Shown here: piece by piece, positions 50,688 through 60,654 of the stretch
Layout: every line of letters starts with the position of its first letter
Numbering within the stretch: the first letter of the stretch is position 1
NCBI GenBank assembly: GCA_032433765.1
Contig: JAVIAB010000124.1
Coordinates: 92,746,845 to 92,810,844 of the forward strand
Direction of reading: 5' to 3'
DNA: 64,000 bases
Source: Megaustenia siamemsis
Lineage: Eukaryota > Mollusca > Gastropoda > Stylommatophora > Ariophantidae
Notes under the pieces: model-generated
Told to the model about the DNA's origin: nothing
Database searches by the model: none
What the model saw: the letters and a program-made list of their open reading frames with translations, nothing else
Program-made: the position numbers and the translations under genes

Positions 50688-50745
50688 ATCTCAATCTGTG
50701 TTGATAATGTTTGTGACGATGCCAATCAATAAGACCAAGATTACT
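50688..50745 (-). pseudogene. TM1-like GPCR exon scrap
   Basis: The 26 bases at 50,700-50,725 are identical to 51,795-51,820 in GPCR exon 1. On the minus strand they read IGIVTNIIN in a frame VLLIGIVTNIINTD followed by a stop. Identity stops abruptly on both sides. It may be a remnant of a second receptor's first exon or a small templated insertion. Confidence 0.45.
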
Positions 50746-50799
50746 GGACATAAAGTGGGGACTCAAGCATTTCAGAGAGCAGCAGTGGTTGCCGAGAGA

Positions 50800-51008
50800 G
50801 AAAACACAAATAAAAATCTCAACTGTTGCATCCTGGATTTGAACTAAAAACCTCTCTGTCTCGAGACTGACGCCTGCCTCGGGACAAACCAGTCCCCCCC
50901 TCCCCAATGAACATTAGACACCCCGAAGCAGGATCCAACCCGTAGTCCTCTATACAGCACGTTGCCAGGAGACTACGAATTACTGTACACGGCCAACTAA
51001 TACATTTT
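50800..51008 (-). mobile_element. Candidate tRNA-derived SINE
   Basis: On the minus strand the sequence begins GTTGGCCGTGTACAGTAATT, followed by CTGGCAACGTGC and then GACTACGGGTTGGATCCTGC. The GGTTGGATCC segment is close to the B box (GGTTCGANNCC), and TGGCCGTGTAC is a possible A box at a suitable distance. A second B-box-like GTTCAAATCCAGGATGC lies further on, near 50,830. The segment is GC-richer than its surroundings. I see no clear tail or target duplication. Confidence 0.4.
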
Positions 51009-51689
51009 AACAAGTTGCTATCATTGTCGATGTCTTTCCCTCATGTGTAAGCATAACCAGAGTATATGGCTACGAACATTGCTCGGGAATAAATTGAATA
51101 TATGTATTTGTTAAAGACATGAATCTCCTGGGTACAGTAGGACTGACAAATTACGTTGTAAACAAACAGGTCGAAACAGCAGGAATAGTTGCTTCTAGTC
51201 GTTTATAATAATATTCATTTATCATTGTTTGTCTCCAGTCTAAAACTACTGGATCCTACTATTCGTTTTTTTGTAAACAAACCTCTTTCCTTGAGACGGT
51301 TCACTGATCTGTCTCTTGGGATCGATCAGGAAGACACACTATGTCTTTAAGGGTGATGGTTGGGAGACAGTTATTGAAGTTTTCTTATCCACATTCTTAT
51401 TAAATAGCGCTCTGCCCAAAGGGAAATGTAGGTTTCTATTGTTTTTTTAATGCACAGGGCGTGTTTCTAAGGGGACATTTGTGGAAGTGGCTTATTTATA
51501 CAGTCGCTTAAGCACGGGCGTAATACCGAACACATTACCCCAAAAACCATGTGCCGAAGGTCTGTAAAATTTATGGTCACTAACACCATATTCCCTATAC
51601 GCCACTTGGCGTGACGGGGGTACTTTAATTTTTTTTTTACGGACATGCAATATTTTATAATGGAAAGAACAGTATCTTAACACACAGGC
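51009..51689. other. Intronic DNA, nothing certain
   Basis: GPCR intron 1 next to exon 1. A GC-richer island at about 51,495-51,625 (GCACGGGCGTAATACCG ... GGCGTGACGGGGGTAC) stands out and may be a short interspersed repeat. I cannot classify it. Confidence 0.35.
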
Positions 51690-51739
51690 TCACACGTGTA
51701 CACTTTCAATGGAACTCACATTATTAAACAAATATTTAC

Positions 51740-51917
51740 CTAGGAGACTGACATTTACTGAATCGTCAAAGCCTTGTTTCGCAAAACACATGATGTTGAT
51801 AATGTTTGTGACGATGCCAAATATGTTGATTAATTGACACACAACACCATAGGTAACACAAGTATAGATCTGTGCTATTGTATCACTGACGAGGAATATA
51901 TCTTCCGTAGATGACAT
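51740..51917 (-). CDS. GPCR exon 1: N terminus and TM1
   Basis: Begins at ATG 51,917 with MSSTEDIFLVSDTIAQIY, an extracellular N terminus without a signal peptide, as is usual for this class. TM1 follows as VCQLINIFGIVTNIINIMCF, with GIVTNIIN at the place of the GxxxN motif of class A receptors. The intracellular turn KQGFDDSVNVSLL leads to the donor CTAG|GTAAAT at 51,740/51,739. The exon is 178 nt, ending in phase 1. Reading on past the donor only gives a short unrelated tail, so the splice is preferred. Promoter elements were not identified upstream. Confidence 0.78.
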
Positions 51918-52177
51918 TGTCGTTAGTGTTTTAATTAAATAAACTTATGTTGAAATAGCGTGAGGTAAATCAAAGTAGCTTTACAAAACGTAACATAGTT
52001 GCTGTTGTGGAACTCAGAGCAATTGTTATTCTTCAAGCTTTACTCAACAAACTAGTACATTAACGCATTATTATAATTTGCAACAATATATTTCACTGTA
52101 AAACTCTTGTCTTTTTTACCAAAAGTAGTTTATTTCTCTACCTAATTTTTAATTCTCTCTTTTACTCACCTTTTTAT

Positions 52178-52181
<4 letters not shown>
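51918..52181. other. Upstream region of the GPCR gene
   Basis: Sequence before the receptor start codon on the minus strand. AT-rich; I cannot place a promoter or transcription start. Confidence 0.35.

Positions 52182-52261
<80 letters not shown>
52182..52261. repeat. (CT)n-(AT)n compound microsatellite
   Basis: About 19 CT repeats from 52,182 to 52,219, then about 20 AT repeats from 52,221 to 52,261. Confidence 0.97.
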
Positions 52262-52265
<4 letters not shown>

Positions 52266-52885
52266 GAGGGATAATGACTCTGCCTATCTTGAACATATCA
52301 TAACAAGTAGTAGAATAAACTTGGCAGAATTAAATAAATAAGTATGAATAGCAAGCATATTTTTTAAACAAGAAAATTATCGTCTACTCATGTAAGAAAC
52401 ACAATTAATATATTTTAAAATAAAAAAAGTTTAAAACCTAAGCATTCATATATGATACATGTAATAATGGTAAGAATATAGATAGTTCAGTTGAAACCCC
52501 TGAAATATTGATTAAAAGAAGAAATAAAATACTGGGTGGTCGGAGAAGAAATCAAATAACGAAGTTTAGAAATAGCTAACATCAGAGCTATTTAACCCGG
52601 TGCAAGCAAGATAAATGAACATTTTAGGATAAATAACAATGATCCCTCCTTGGCAAGTCATCTTGTAGGAGAAGCGACAAGAAGCAAAGATTAAAGTGAA
52701 ATGAGATCCCGAAGTCACGGAGGAAATAATCTGACAGTGTGCTCTGTGAAGGCAAGATACATGATGAATTTTCGATCCATAGTAACTAAATTTTGATACG
52801 GAGACGCACATTATAACATACACAAAAATATCCACACACGCATATATATATATATAGTCGTGAATGTATGTATATAATATCATCA
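52262..52885. other. AT-rich DNA, nothing recognised
   Basis: No supported gene. A short (AT)n stretch lies near 52,843-52,856. Confidence 0.5.
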
Positions 52886-53465
52886 TTATCATCACGTATC
52901 GGGCCTGATGGCGTAGGTGATCATGTCTCTCCACAATTTTAGATCTCGACAGTTATTTATAATTTCTCTTATTGACCTACTGCCAAGCCATTCTCTCAAG
53001 CAGTCTGGTATCTGGTATCATGCCTCTTTGCTTCCCTCTATCTCTTCGTCCCTCAATTTTCCCAGGTGTTATAATATATTCAAGCTGATCTCTTCTCATT
53101 ACATGGCCAAAAATGATAATTGTCTCTTCCAAATATTGGAAATTAGTTCTCTTTTGCTTTGGCCTCTTTCAGAACGCTTTCATTACTCCTCTTAGCTGTC
53201 CATGGTATTCACAACATTCTTTTGTAAATCCACATTTCTACAAACGCCAGTGGATTCCTTGTCTGTTGTCCTAGTGTCCATGATTCACATCCATATGTTG
53301 AGACTGGCTCTGCATAACATTTAAGAACTATTTTTCTTGTTTCTATTGTCAAAATTGAATTGCATAGAATATTCCTCATTTTTGGAAAGCTGCTTTTGCC
53401 TGAGCCATTCTGCACCTCACCTCTTTTGTACATCTTCCGTCTGAGGTTAACAAAGTACATGTATA
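52886..53465 (-). mobile_element. LINE remnant, C-terminal part of RT ORF
   Basis: The minus strand reads KMRNILCNSILTIETRK then LKCYAEPVSTYGCESWTLG and MWIYKRML (53,460-53,209), the YGCESW and MWxxRRML motifs of RTE-like LINE proteins. After frame breaks it continues with FGHVMRRDQLEYI, then GKIEGRRDRGK, and near the end VERHDHLRHQAR. It is 5'-truncated with several stops. Part of its end recurs inverted at 50,627-50,678. Confidence 0.82.
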
Positions 53466-53812
53466 ACAGAGGTATATACTATGCGTATATAAATATGTTG
53501 CACATAATATTATATATTATAAACATATTATTGTCTGATAATAAATAAAATAGTAGGTTGCATGCAGGAAATTTAATTCTCACAAATAATGCTCACAAAA
53601 GTGGTCAAGGTATCGTACTTTATAAACACACTGGACAAATAGTTGTTTTTTTATCACTTCATGTAAAGTTTGAATAATTGATTGTCAAAGTTGAAGAACA
53701 ACAATTACAAATATCTAAATGGTTAGAATATTGACCGACATCAATGTCTAACTATAAATACAAATACTAAAATATGAACTATTTCGGGGGTGATATTTAT
53801 ATTTAAAAAATG

Positions 53813-53964
53813 CATTCTTGTTCTACGGTTCAGATTTACCTGTAAAATAGAACAGGTATTATTAAAGTGCAATTTATTTACTTGCACAAAAAAATACATT
53901 CTTGTTCTACGGTTCAGATTTACCTGTAAAATAGAACAGGTATTATTAAAGTGCAATTTATTTA
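53813..53964. repeat. 84-bp tandem duplication (two copies)
   Basis: The 68 bases starting CATTCTTGTTCTACGGTTC at 53,813 are repeated at 53,897. Each copy contains ACCTGTAAAATAGAACAGGT, an inverted repeat (ACCTG/CAGGT) able to form a short hairpin. The two copies look identical over the 68 bases; only the short linkers differ, so the event seems recent. Confidence 0.93.
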
Positions 53965-54690
53965 ACGAACGTCGTTGTTTTTCCATTTCCAAATAAAATC
54001 TTCCCTTTTCCACTAATAACGATTAATGTTTGAAGTAAAATATACATTATCATAGACATTTATGGCTTGATTATATTTGTATGTTGGTCTGCAATTCGTC
54101 ATTTTTCGAACATGTTATAATTTCAGGCAACTGGCATTAAAAAATGCAGAAGTTTATTCCGGTTAATTAAAATGCAATACATTCTAATATTTTTAATAAA
54201 TACTATTCTTTTCGCTAATTCTTCCAAGAACGGATAAATACAAAATAATAGATTATTTCGATGCAGTCATTTTCTTGTAATTGTTTTCTCCTACTTATTT
54301 ATCCACTCATTCTTTACGTATCGAGTAAGACAGCTTCATTTTGCTTTTCTGGCAGCCTTAAAAGCTGTATTTTCTTTCTGTCAGAGTAATGTTGAAGTCG
54401 TGCCTCCATATTGTTTTGTTATTGTATTTATTATTAATCTTTTGCAATGATCATTTCTATTTTGATATTTAATATCATTTTAGGGTCACGAAGAATTCTA
54501 TTCGTGGCAGACAAACCATTGTATTTAGTGTCACTGTATTTCAAGCTCAAAGTAATCATTTGTCATTTATTTCGCTATGACTCTTTTCGAATTCAGTTTC
54601 TTCCAGTCACTTCGAAAGCTTTCCACAAAAATATCATAATTTTGTAGCAAATATGTTTCTATTTAACCGCTACTATTTTTCATTAATCAT
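53965..54690. other. AT-rich DNA, nothing recognised
   Basis: No supported gene or repeat. A short plus frame (54,447-54,647) has no recognisable content. Confidence 0.5.
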
Positions 54691-55610
54691 CGTTGGGTGC
54701 GGTCTCCGAATCGAAGGTTGGCTACCATGGAGCGGCATTCCGCTCAGTCTCTTGCTTTGATAGTGCAGGTTGTCATAGGGTGACTTGTCCATCTTTAGAT
54801 GTTACTCGTCCATCTTAGTTTTGGTGTTCCTCTGCCTCTTTTACCTTGTATTTTCCCTTCTAAAATTACTTTTAGTAGGCTGTTGTGTCTTTTAATATGT
54901 CACACAATCTCATTTGTCTTGTTTGAATTGTGTTTAGTAGTTCTCTTTTTATTTGTTATTATTTTAAGACTTCGTCGTTTTTTCTTTTCGTTCAATCCAA
55001 TTATTCCTAATCTTCTTTCTATAAATCCACATTTCAAAGGCTTCACTGATCTGTTCTGTTTTCTTCTATATAGTCCATGTTTTTTAACCATACAGAAATA
55101 TTGAGAAGATATAAAATTGTGCTCTCCTTAGCATTAGTCCTGGTTTCATTTGTTTTAATGTTAATATATTTTTCATGACATTAACATTACTTTTTGCCAT
55201 TCCTATTCTTTTGTTTATTTTAGTTCTGCATTTTCATCACTAGTTATATATAGTATGGTTAAGGTATTTGTAGCTCTGAACTGCCTCAAGGTCTATTCCT
55301 TCAACTTTCATATCAACTTTAAGTTGTGAGTGTTATCTTTGTTTATGACCATAGTTTTAGTTTTTTTTTATATTCATACCTAGTCCATATTTTTCGCTTG
55401 TCATGTTTGTTTCGTTCAGTAATTGTTGTATATCTTTACGATTTCTGCTAATAATACAGCATCATCAGCCTATCTTAGATTATTTATTATCTTTCCATTA
55501 ATTTTTGGGCATGACATCTCTGTTATGTTTTTAAAGATTTGATCAGTCTATAGATTGAATAATCTTGGTGATAGGATGCATCCCTTTCTTATTCCTCTTG
55601 TTTTTTATAT
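54690..55610 (-). mobile_element. LINE remnant (RTE-like reverse transcriptase)
   Basis: The minus strand contains the RT active-site region near 55,460 (ADDAVLLAEI with frame breaks), then LLNETNMTSEKYGLGMN and VEGIDLEAVQSYKYL around 55,440-55,260. Next comes IGMAKSNVNVMKNIL, and further along MVKKHGLYRRKQN and MWIYRKKIRNNWIERK-like sequence near 55,091-54,990. Stops and frame changes are frequent, so it is old. The 42,870-43,035 fragment belongs to the same family. Confidence 0.68.
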
Positions 55611-55834
55611 AAATAGATGTAGAGGTCTCTTTATTATATTTTATAATTGGTGTTAGTGTCACTTTCCAAAGAAAGCCATGGCGTGAAACTATTTTTAAAC
55701 TTATAAAATTAAATAATTACAAGTATGATTCATTAACTAATCTATTTATTTTAGAAATGATAACTATGCATATGATATTTGCGATACAACTGACTATAAA
55801 TGAAATAATTTTTTTTTTAAAGTATTATATGCAG

Positions 55835-56215
55835 CTTTTATTTTTTTACGGAGGCGGAGGGGCGCCTTCCAGCACCAGAGCTGGAACTTATCAGCGACCC
55901 ACAGCTGATGGTTTGCGCCAGGATCGGTGAACCAAAACCATCCAGACCCTGCTCCACCTCTCCGCGTTGTCTCCAGTAACAGACTAACCTGTCTAGTCTG
56001 GCCAAGCGAGCAGGGATCGAAATGGGAAAACAACCCGGTACTAAAAAATGTCGTGCTGGAGTCGGATGTGTTGGGCCGAAAGGCGCAAATATACCAGTTA
56101 TACTGCAAACCACAACACAACGCAGACACGCCCACTTAACGTCCTTTTAAAGACGGATGGTGAAGAGGAATTCTACAGTCTATGAATACTCTAGAATACT
56201 TTAGTCATCGGGCGA
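55835..56215. mobile_element. Possible interspersed repeat, GC-rich
   Basis: A clearly GC-richer segment (GGAGGCGGAGGGGCGCCTTC onward) in AT-rich DNA. A plus frame includes SNRLTCLVWPSEQGSKWENN and VVLESDVLGRKAQIYQLYC, but it is short and I cannot assign it. Abrupt composition edges suggest a retroelement fragment. Confidence 0.3.
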
Positions 56216-56218
56216 ACG

Positions 56219-56403
56219 CAAGCAAGCAGCAAGCAAGCAGCAAGGAAGCAGCAAGCAAGCAGCAAGCAAGCAGCAAGCAAGCAGCAAGCAAGCAGTAAGC
56301 AAGCAGTAAGGAAGCAGCAAGCAAGCAGCAAGCAGTAAGGAAGCAGCAAGCAAGCAGTAAGCAAGCAGCAAGCAAGCAGTAAGGAAGCAGCAAGCAAGCA
56401 GCA
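56219..56403. repeat. 11-bp minisatellite
   Basis: Units of AAGCAAGCAGC with variants AAGGAAGCAGC and AAGCAAGCAGT, some shortened. Since 11 is not a multiple of three, each minus frame cycles through the same 11-residue Leu/Ala/Cys-rich peptide, giving three overlapping open frames that are not genes. Confidence 0.95.
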
Positions 56404-57738
56404 TATGCAGCTTTTACAGATTTTTTTTTTTGCAAAGCATAAGGACATTAATATTTTATTAATAGACTTTTTGCCGAAAGTATCTACAAGAATGCAATAT
56501 TTCTCTATAACTTTATCAGTTAATAGACGATTATAGAATTCATGATCCAAGTGATAAATGTATACATTATCCGTGCATTAATGACTCCTCAATGTTCAGC
56601 AAACTTGGCGGTACAACCCATTACTGAACCTTCTAAACTGGTGATAACAAATGTCAGATCAGATTGCGTGTGAAAATGTAAAGCAATAAATAATGTATAA
56701 TGTTATAATGATGTTTGGTGTGAGTTGGCTTATCGATGTTGACACGAGTTCTATAAAAATACTGTTCAGGGGAAGTAAGATAATGAATGAAATCAGCTTT
56801 GCAATTTTTCTGGGGAACAAATCATTCTAATAGCGGCTTTAATGGCCATGAGAGTAGGTGTTCGGGGAACACAACATTTACTATCAGACAGCTTCTGACC
56901 GTTCGTTGAAGACTGAAAAATCATACTTTCATTAAAATAATTTAAACAAGAAATTACGCATTTAAAAATGTTGAAATGTGTTAATGTTAAACTTTAACTA
57001 CCAATGGTGAGTAAACTGTAACGCTCGATTTTTGTTAAAGGACCAGCACCCAGTTGACTGTCCGGCTGACAGTCCCCGAATATAAGTTTTGTTACTCTGC
57101 TTATTTTGACACTTTAAAGTTTAAAACAAGTTAAAATCTCTTAACAAGTTAAAATATAACTTTGTTTCGTATGTGTAAATGCAAACTCGCAAACTCCTAG
57201 CAAATGCAACACCACGTGTGGCCTAATATTCGTAGTCTGCCATATATATATATATATAAAAATTCCACAAAATGGATTACAACATCTGAATGTACTGGAT
57301 GAAATCTGCAAGAATCAATATATAAAGATAATTTAGGACATATTAGAAGTTATTACAGTAATTAGAAGAGACACATAAACGCAGGTAATCGTTCAAAACA
57401 ATGGACTAAAACAAGTTAATTAATTTAATATATTTGTGACGTTCTTTAATCAACGAATGGGAAAATTGAGATATAATTTGAAAACAGATGCAAGAAAAGA
57501 CATATAATGATTAGATAGAAAATCAGTTTAAAAACGCATATGGTAGTAGAAAGAAATACATGAACATACAACTCAGTAGTTTCTTCTAGGCAGGTGATAA
57601 CAGCGCAAAACACAGACATTAACAGCAAGGAATTAAAAAACAAAATACAACTTCATAGCCGAGATGCCTTCGAAGAATATTTCGTTTGAATTTGTCAAAA
57701 AAAGAGAGGAAGTAAGAAATGACAAAATCATGTCCATT
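56404..57738. other. AT-rich intergenic DNA
   Basis: No gene recognised. It contains a short (AT)n at about 57,242-57,259. Open frames here are short and low in complexity. Confidence 0.5.
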
Positions 57739-57739
57739 A

Positions 57740-57800
57740 TAGCTTGTTTCATAAGTCGTGCCCAACTTTAAAAATCGATAGCTTTTTAACCGCTTGTGGT
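57740..57800 (+). repeat. Left terminal inverted repeat
   Basis: Pairs imperfectly with 59,791-59,851. The best-matched parts are TAGCT-GTTTC, TGCCCAACTT and AACCG-TTGT. Confidence 0.85.
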
Positions 57801-58124
57801 ATTATATTCAAAATTTGCATGTAAAGTTATAATGATTAGAACCCAACAGGGAATTAATTTCATTAAAAAAAACATTTGGTTATTATTGTTGCTTATTTGA
57901 TTTATATAAATTTATAACGACCCATTGATGTAGTCAAAACTTAATGTTTACAGTATTTTAAACTAAAAATAGCGAGTACAAATCCATACACGGTAGAATT
58001 GACGTATTTGCACGCTTTCCCCGTGGTTTGTTTGACACAATTAGACACTTGTAAAAAACACGATAAATTGTGTGTTCCATTTCCGTTCATTCATAGGTGT
58101 AGACGTGGAACAATAACATTTATC

Positions 58125-59401
58125 ATGAGTCTTAAAATGAAATTCTGCAGTTTACAAAACATCGCAATAAAAATTTATGACTATTTTTGCAAAGAGGCTA
58201 AACGAGGAAGATTATTTCATTCTTTAGAAAACCCTGAGAATAGGACAAGACACATTTTGGAAATATCTAACGGTCATTTAATCGTTGGATTCAAGCACGC
58301 GACCGTCAATGTTCAAAATATACAAAATCACAAGGAAGAGCAAAAATGTTGGATAATTTCGACAGTGAACTTATTAGAAGTGAAATTCGCAAAATGTTGG
58401 ATATGAATGAAACTGTTACAATAAGAAAATTAAAAATTTCGCTGAAAAAGAACAACAGTATTGAAATATCAAAGTCTACATTATGGAGGAATGTGAGAGC
58501 TGCAGGCTTTACATTCAGAAAGTATTCCAATGGACGAAACATCATCTGTGAGAATCCACATATAGTAGTCATGAGAAGCAAGTACTTACGTGAAGTAAAA
58601 GAGGTGCGCAAGCAAGGTTATGATATTGTGTACTTGGATGAAACATGGATCAATGCTCACCACACTAACCAAAGGGAATGGCAGTCATCAGATGGAAAGA
58701 TTAAGAGATTAATACCTAGCAGCAAAGGACAGCGCTTGATAATTGCTCATGCAGGTAGTCGACAACATGGACTAATACAGAATGCAGAGCTCATTGTTCT
58801 TTCAAAATCCATAGACAATCGGGATTATCACTCTGAGATGAATGGTCACATATTTAGACATTGGATTGAAAATTCTGTTCTCCCATCACTAGATCGACCA
58901 TCTTGCCTAATAATGGACAATGCAGCGTACCACAACATTGTTGCACTTGAAGATAAAGTCCCGACGTCATCCAGTACAAAAGATGCTATTAAGATATGGC
59001 TCACAAAGGAGCACATACAATTTAATAACATGTACTTAAAACCTGAATTACTATCTCTAGTAAAGCAAAAACAAAGGACAAAGATTTTTCAAATAGATAA
59101 GATTATCCAAGAGCACGGTCATATAAGTTTGAGGCTGCCACCTTACCATGCTCATTTAAATCCAATAGAACTAATCTGGGCAAAATTAAAAGGACAAGTG
59201 GCAGATGAAAATACAACATTCAAAATATGCGATGTAAAGACTCTTGCTAATCTCGCTTTATTAAATATAGACAAAGATTATTGGGCTAAATGTGAAGACC
59301 ACGTCTTAAAACAGGAAGAGAAATATTGGAAAAATGATGGTTTGTGGAATGTTCAACCCCAAACAGTTATTAATATTTTAGACTCGTCTGATTCAGAATG
59401 A
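58125..59401 (+). pseudogene. Sailor-like transposase, one frameshift
   Basis: Likely start ATG 58,125 (MSLKMKFCSLQNIAIKIYDY), an N-terminal helix-turn-helix part reading IYDYFCKEAKRGR and later HATVNVQNIQ. Near 58,320 the frame changes in an A-rich stretch, and the second frame runs to TGA at 59,401. From Met 58,346 it has 351 codons with a further winged-helix-like part (TIRKLKISLKKNN, STLWRNVRAAGFTFRK). The DDE domain follows: D in DIVYLDETW (residue 98), D in LIMDNAAYH (191), E in HLNPIELIWAKLK (275). Catalytic residues are intact, and 83 residues lie between the second D and E. An alternative is that translation starts downstream of the shift, which would lose the DNA-binding N terminus. 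Confidence 0.85.
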
Positions 59402-59790
59402 AAGTATATAGCCCCCACAATGTTGGCCCCTATATTACCTTAAATTAGTTCAACAAACGGTCCTTTTCAGGACCACACAACTATGAAAATTGGACATACA
59501 GGTATACCTTGATATTATCGTCCGTCCTCGAACTGAGAAGACAATAATTCTCCTGGTGTTTTTCCTTATTCAGTTATTTCCCCATTACGGCCACGCCTTT
59601 ACCTAGTGAAAATTAATCATAGACCAGCAACTACGGTAATTTCTATTATTTAGGGGTTCACAATTTACAATTTTGACAAACATCAAAGAAATTCGCCGCT
59701 TTAAGAAAACTGCAGCTGCAAGATATTTCTTAAATATACATTTAAAGGGTCTTTTGCATTCTAATAACATTTGGAAAATTTCAACAGGAT

Positions 59791-59851
59791 TTAACAAACG
59801 GTTTCTGAGTAATAGCGTTTTGAAGTTGGGCAAGTGATTTGAAACGAGCTA
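59791..59851 (-). repeat. Right terminal inverted repeat
   Basis: Reverse complement begins TAGCTCGTTTCAAATC and aligns to the left end at 57,740. Confidence 0.85.
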
Positions 59852-59853
59852 TA

Positions 59854-60079
59854 GCGGATACAATACTCCGTATACGAACCAGGAATAGACTGTTACTGCC
59901 TGGTCGGTTATACCAAGTGCTTCTACTGATGGCTCCATTGTAATAGATTTAACTACTTAATAGCCAACTTTATTAGATAAAGGTTGTTTTTTTTTTCTAA
60001 AGGAAATAGGAAATAGCGGTTGCACTTATACATAAATACACGTGCTATTTATATACATATATAAGTAATATATATCATA

Positions 60080-60081
<2 letters not shown>
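59854..60081. other. AT-rich DNA, nothing recognised
   Basis: Short stretch between the transposon and the AT microsatellite. It contains a TTTTTTTTT run near 59,989. Confidence 0.5.

Positions 60082-60145
<64 letters not shown>
60082..60145. repeat. (AT)n microsatellite with palindromic edges
   Basis: About 32 AT repeats, flanked on the left by TCATAGG and on the right by TGTATCCTATAG. The whole segment is an imperfect palindrome that could form a long hairpin or cruciform. Confidence 0.95.
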
Positions 60146-60149
<4 letters not shown>

Positions 60150-60654
60150 CCTATAGTATAATAGCAGAATTTAAGAAGAGAATTATGAAATGTAATAAAT
60201 TTTATTTACCGTTAAACTTTATACAATTTATGATTAAGACAAAACTTTTCTACTTCAATATGTAATTGATATTATTTTTAAATGAATTTCTTTTTTAAAT
60301 CGTGTTGTTGCATAATTGTTCGAACTATTTGAACGGAGATATGCAATTTAATTGTAACAATTATTAGGAATTCGCAAAAACAAAGAAACAAGAAAAATGT
60401 CATCTGATTTCTTATAAGATATTGAGTTATTGAGTTATTTGCGGGTCATCAACATTGCACTCCAAACATGTCCATAGGTGCTCAGATCCCCTCCTTAACG
60501 AGTCCCGCAATGTCTAGCGACTGACGACTCCAGTTCTATGTTGGTTGATAAGTCTTCTTACAAGTCCACTAAGTTTCTCATTTATGTCTGTGCACATCTA
60601 AACTTCCATTTCCATCATCCGAAGAAATGACGTGGATCTATGTTTGTCGAAGTC

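Larger units (their letters stand above)
43762..51917 (-). pseudogene. Chemosensory-type rhodopsin-family GPCR, three exons, two lesions
   Basis: Three separated minus-strand pieces form one seven-transmembrane receptor. Exon 1 holds the N terminus and TM1, exon 2 TM2 and TM3, exon 3 TM4 to TM7, joined in order by GT/AG sites. The exon 1-2 junction is phase 1 and gives LLGLAVSDLGS. The exon 2-3 junction is phase 0. The product would be about 330 residues if the A run at the start of exon 3 were one base shorter. Receptors of this type in gastropods are proposed to sense chemicals at the cell surface; ligand unknown. Lesions are the extra A, which shifts the frame and brings TAA into phase, and Ile in place of the Arg of the DRY/ERC motif (GAG ATA TGT). 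It could be a pseudogene, a sequencing error plus an unusual receptor, or a gene with a different exon 3 start. Confidence 0.75.
57740..59851 (+). mobile_element. Sailor-like IS630/Tc1/mariner transposon, complete ends
   Basis: The left end TAGCTTGTTTCATAAGTCG with TGCCCAACTTTAAAA is mirrored at the right end, whose reverse complement reads TAGCTCGTTTCAAATCACT with TGCCCAACTTCAAAA. TA dinucleotides flank both ends (57,738-57,739 and 59,852-59,853), the target duplication of this superfamily. Clear terminal inverted repeat spans about 60 bp and weaker similarity extends to about 100 bp. The element is 2,112 bp and encodes one transposase on the plus strand. D2-to-E spacing of 83 residues fits the DD82E group named Sailor, which I recall as reported from molluscs among other animals. 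Confidence 0.88.

Noticed and set aside
50800..51008. Functional tRNA gene
   Set aside because: Only box-like motifs are seen; I could not fold a full cloverleaf, so a tRNA-derived SINE is the most I would claim.
54799..55104. 101-codon hydrophobic plus frame resembling a membrane protein
   Set aside because: It is the antisense of the minus-strand LINE remnant; the Phe/Leu richness comes from T-rich DNA.
56191..56550. Three Leu/Ala/Cys-rich minus-strand frames that look like membrane proteins
   Set aside because: They are translations of the 11-bp minisatellite.
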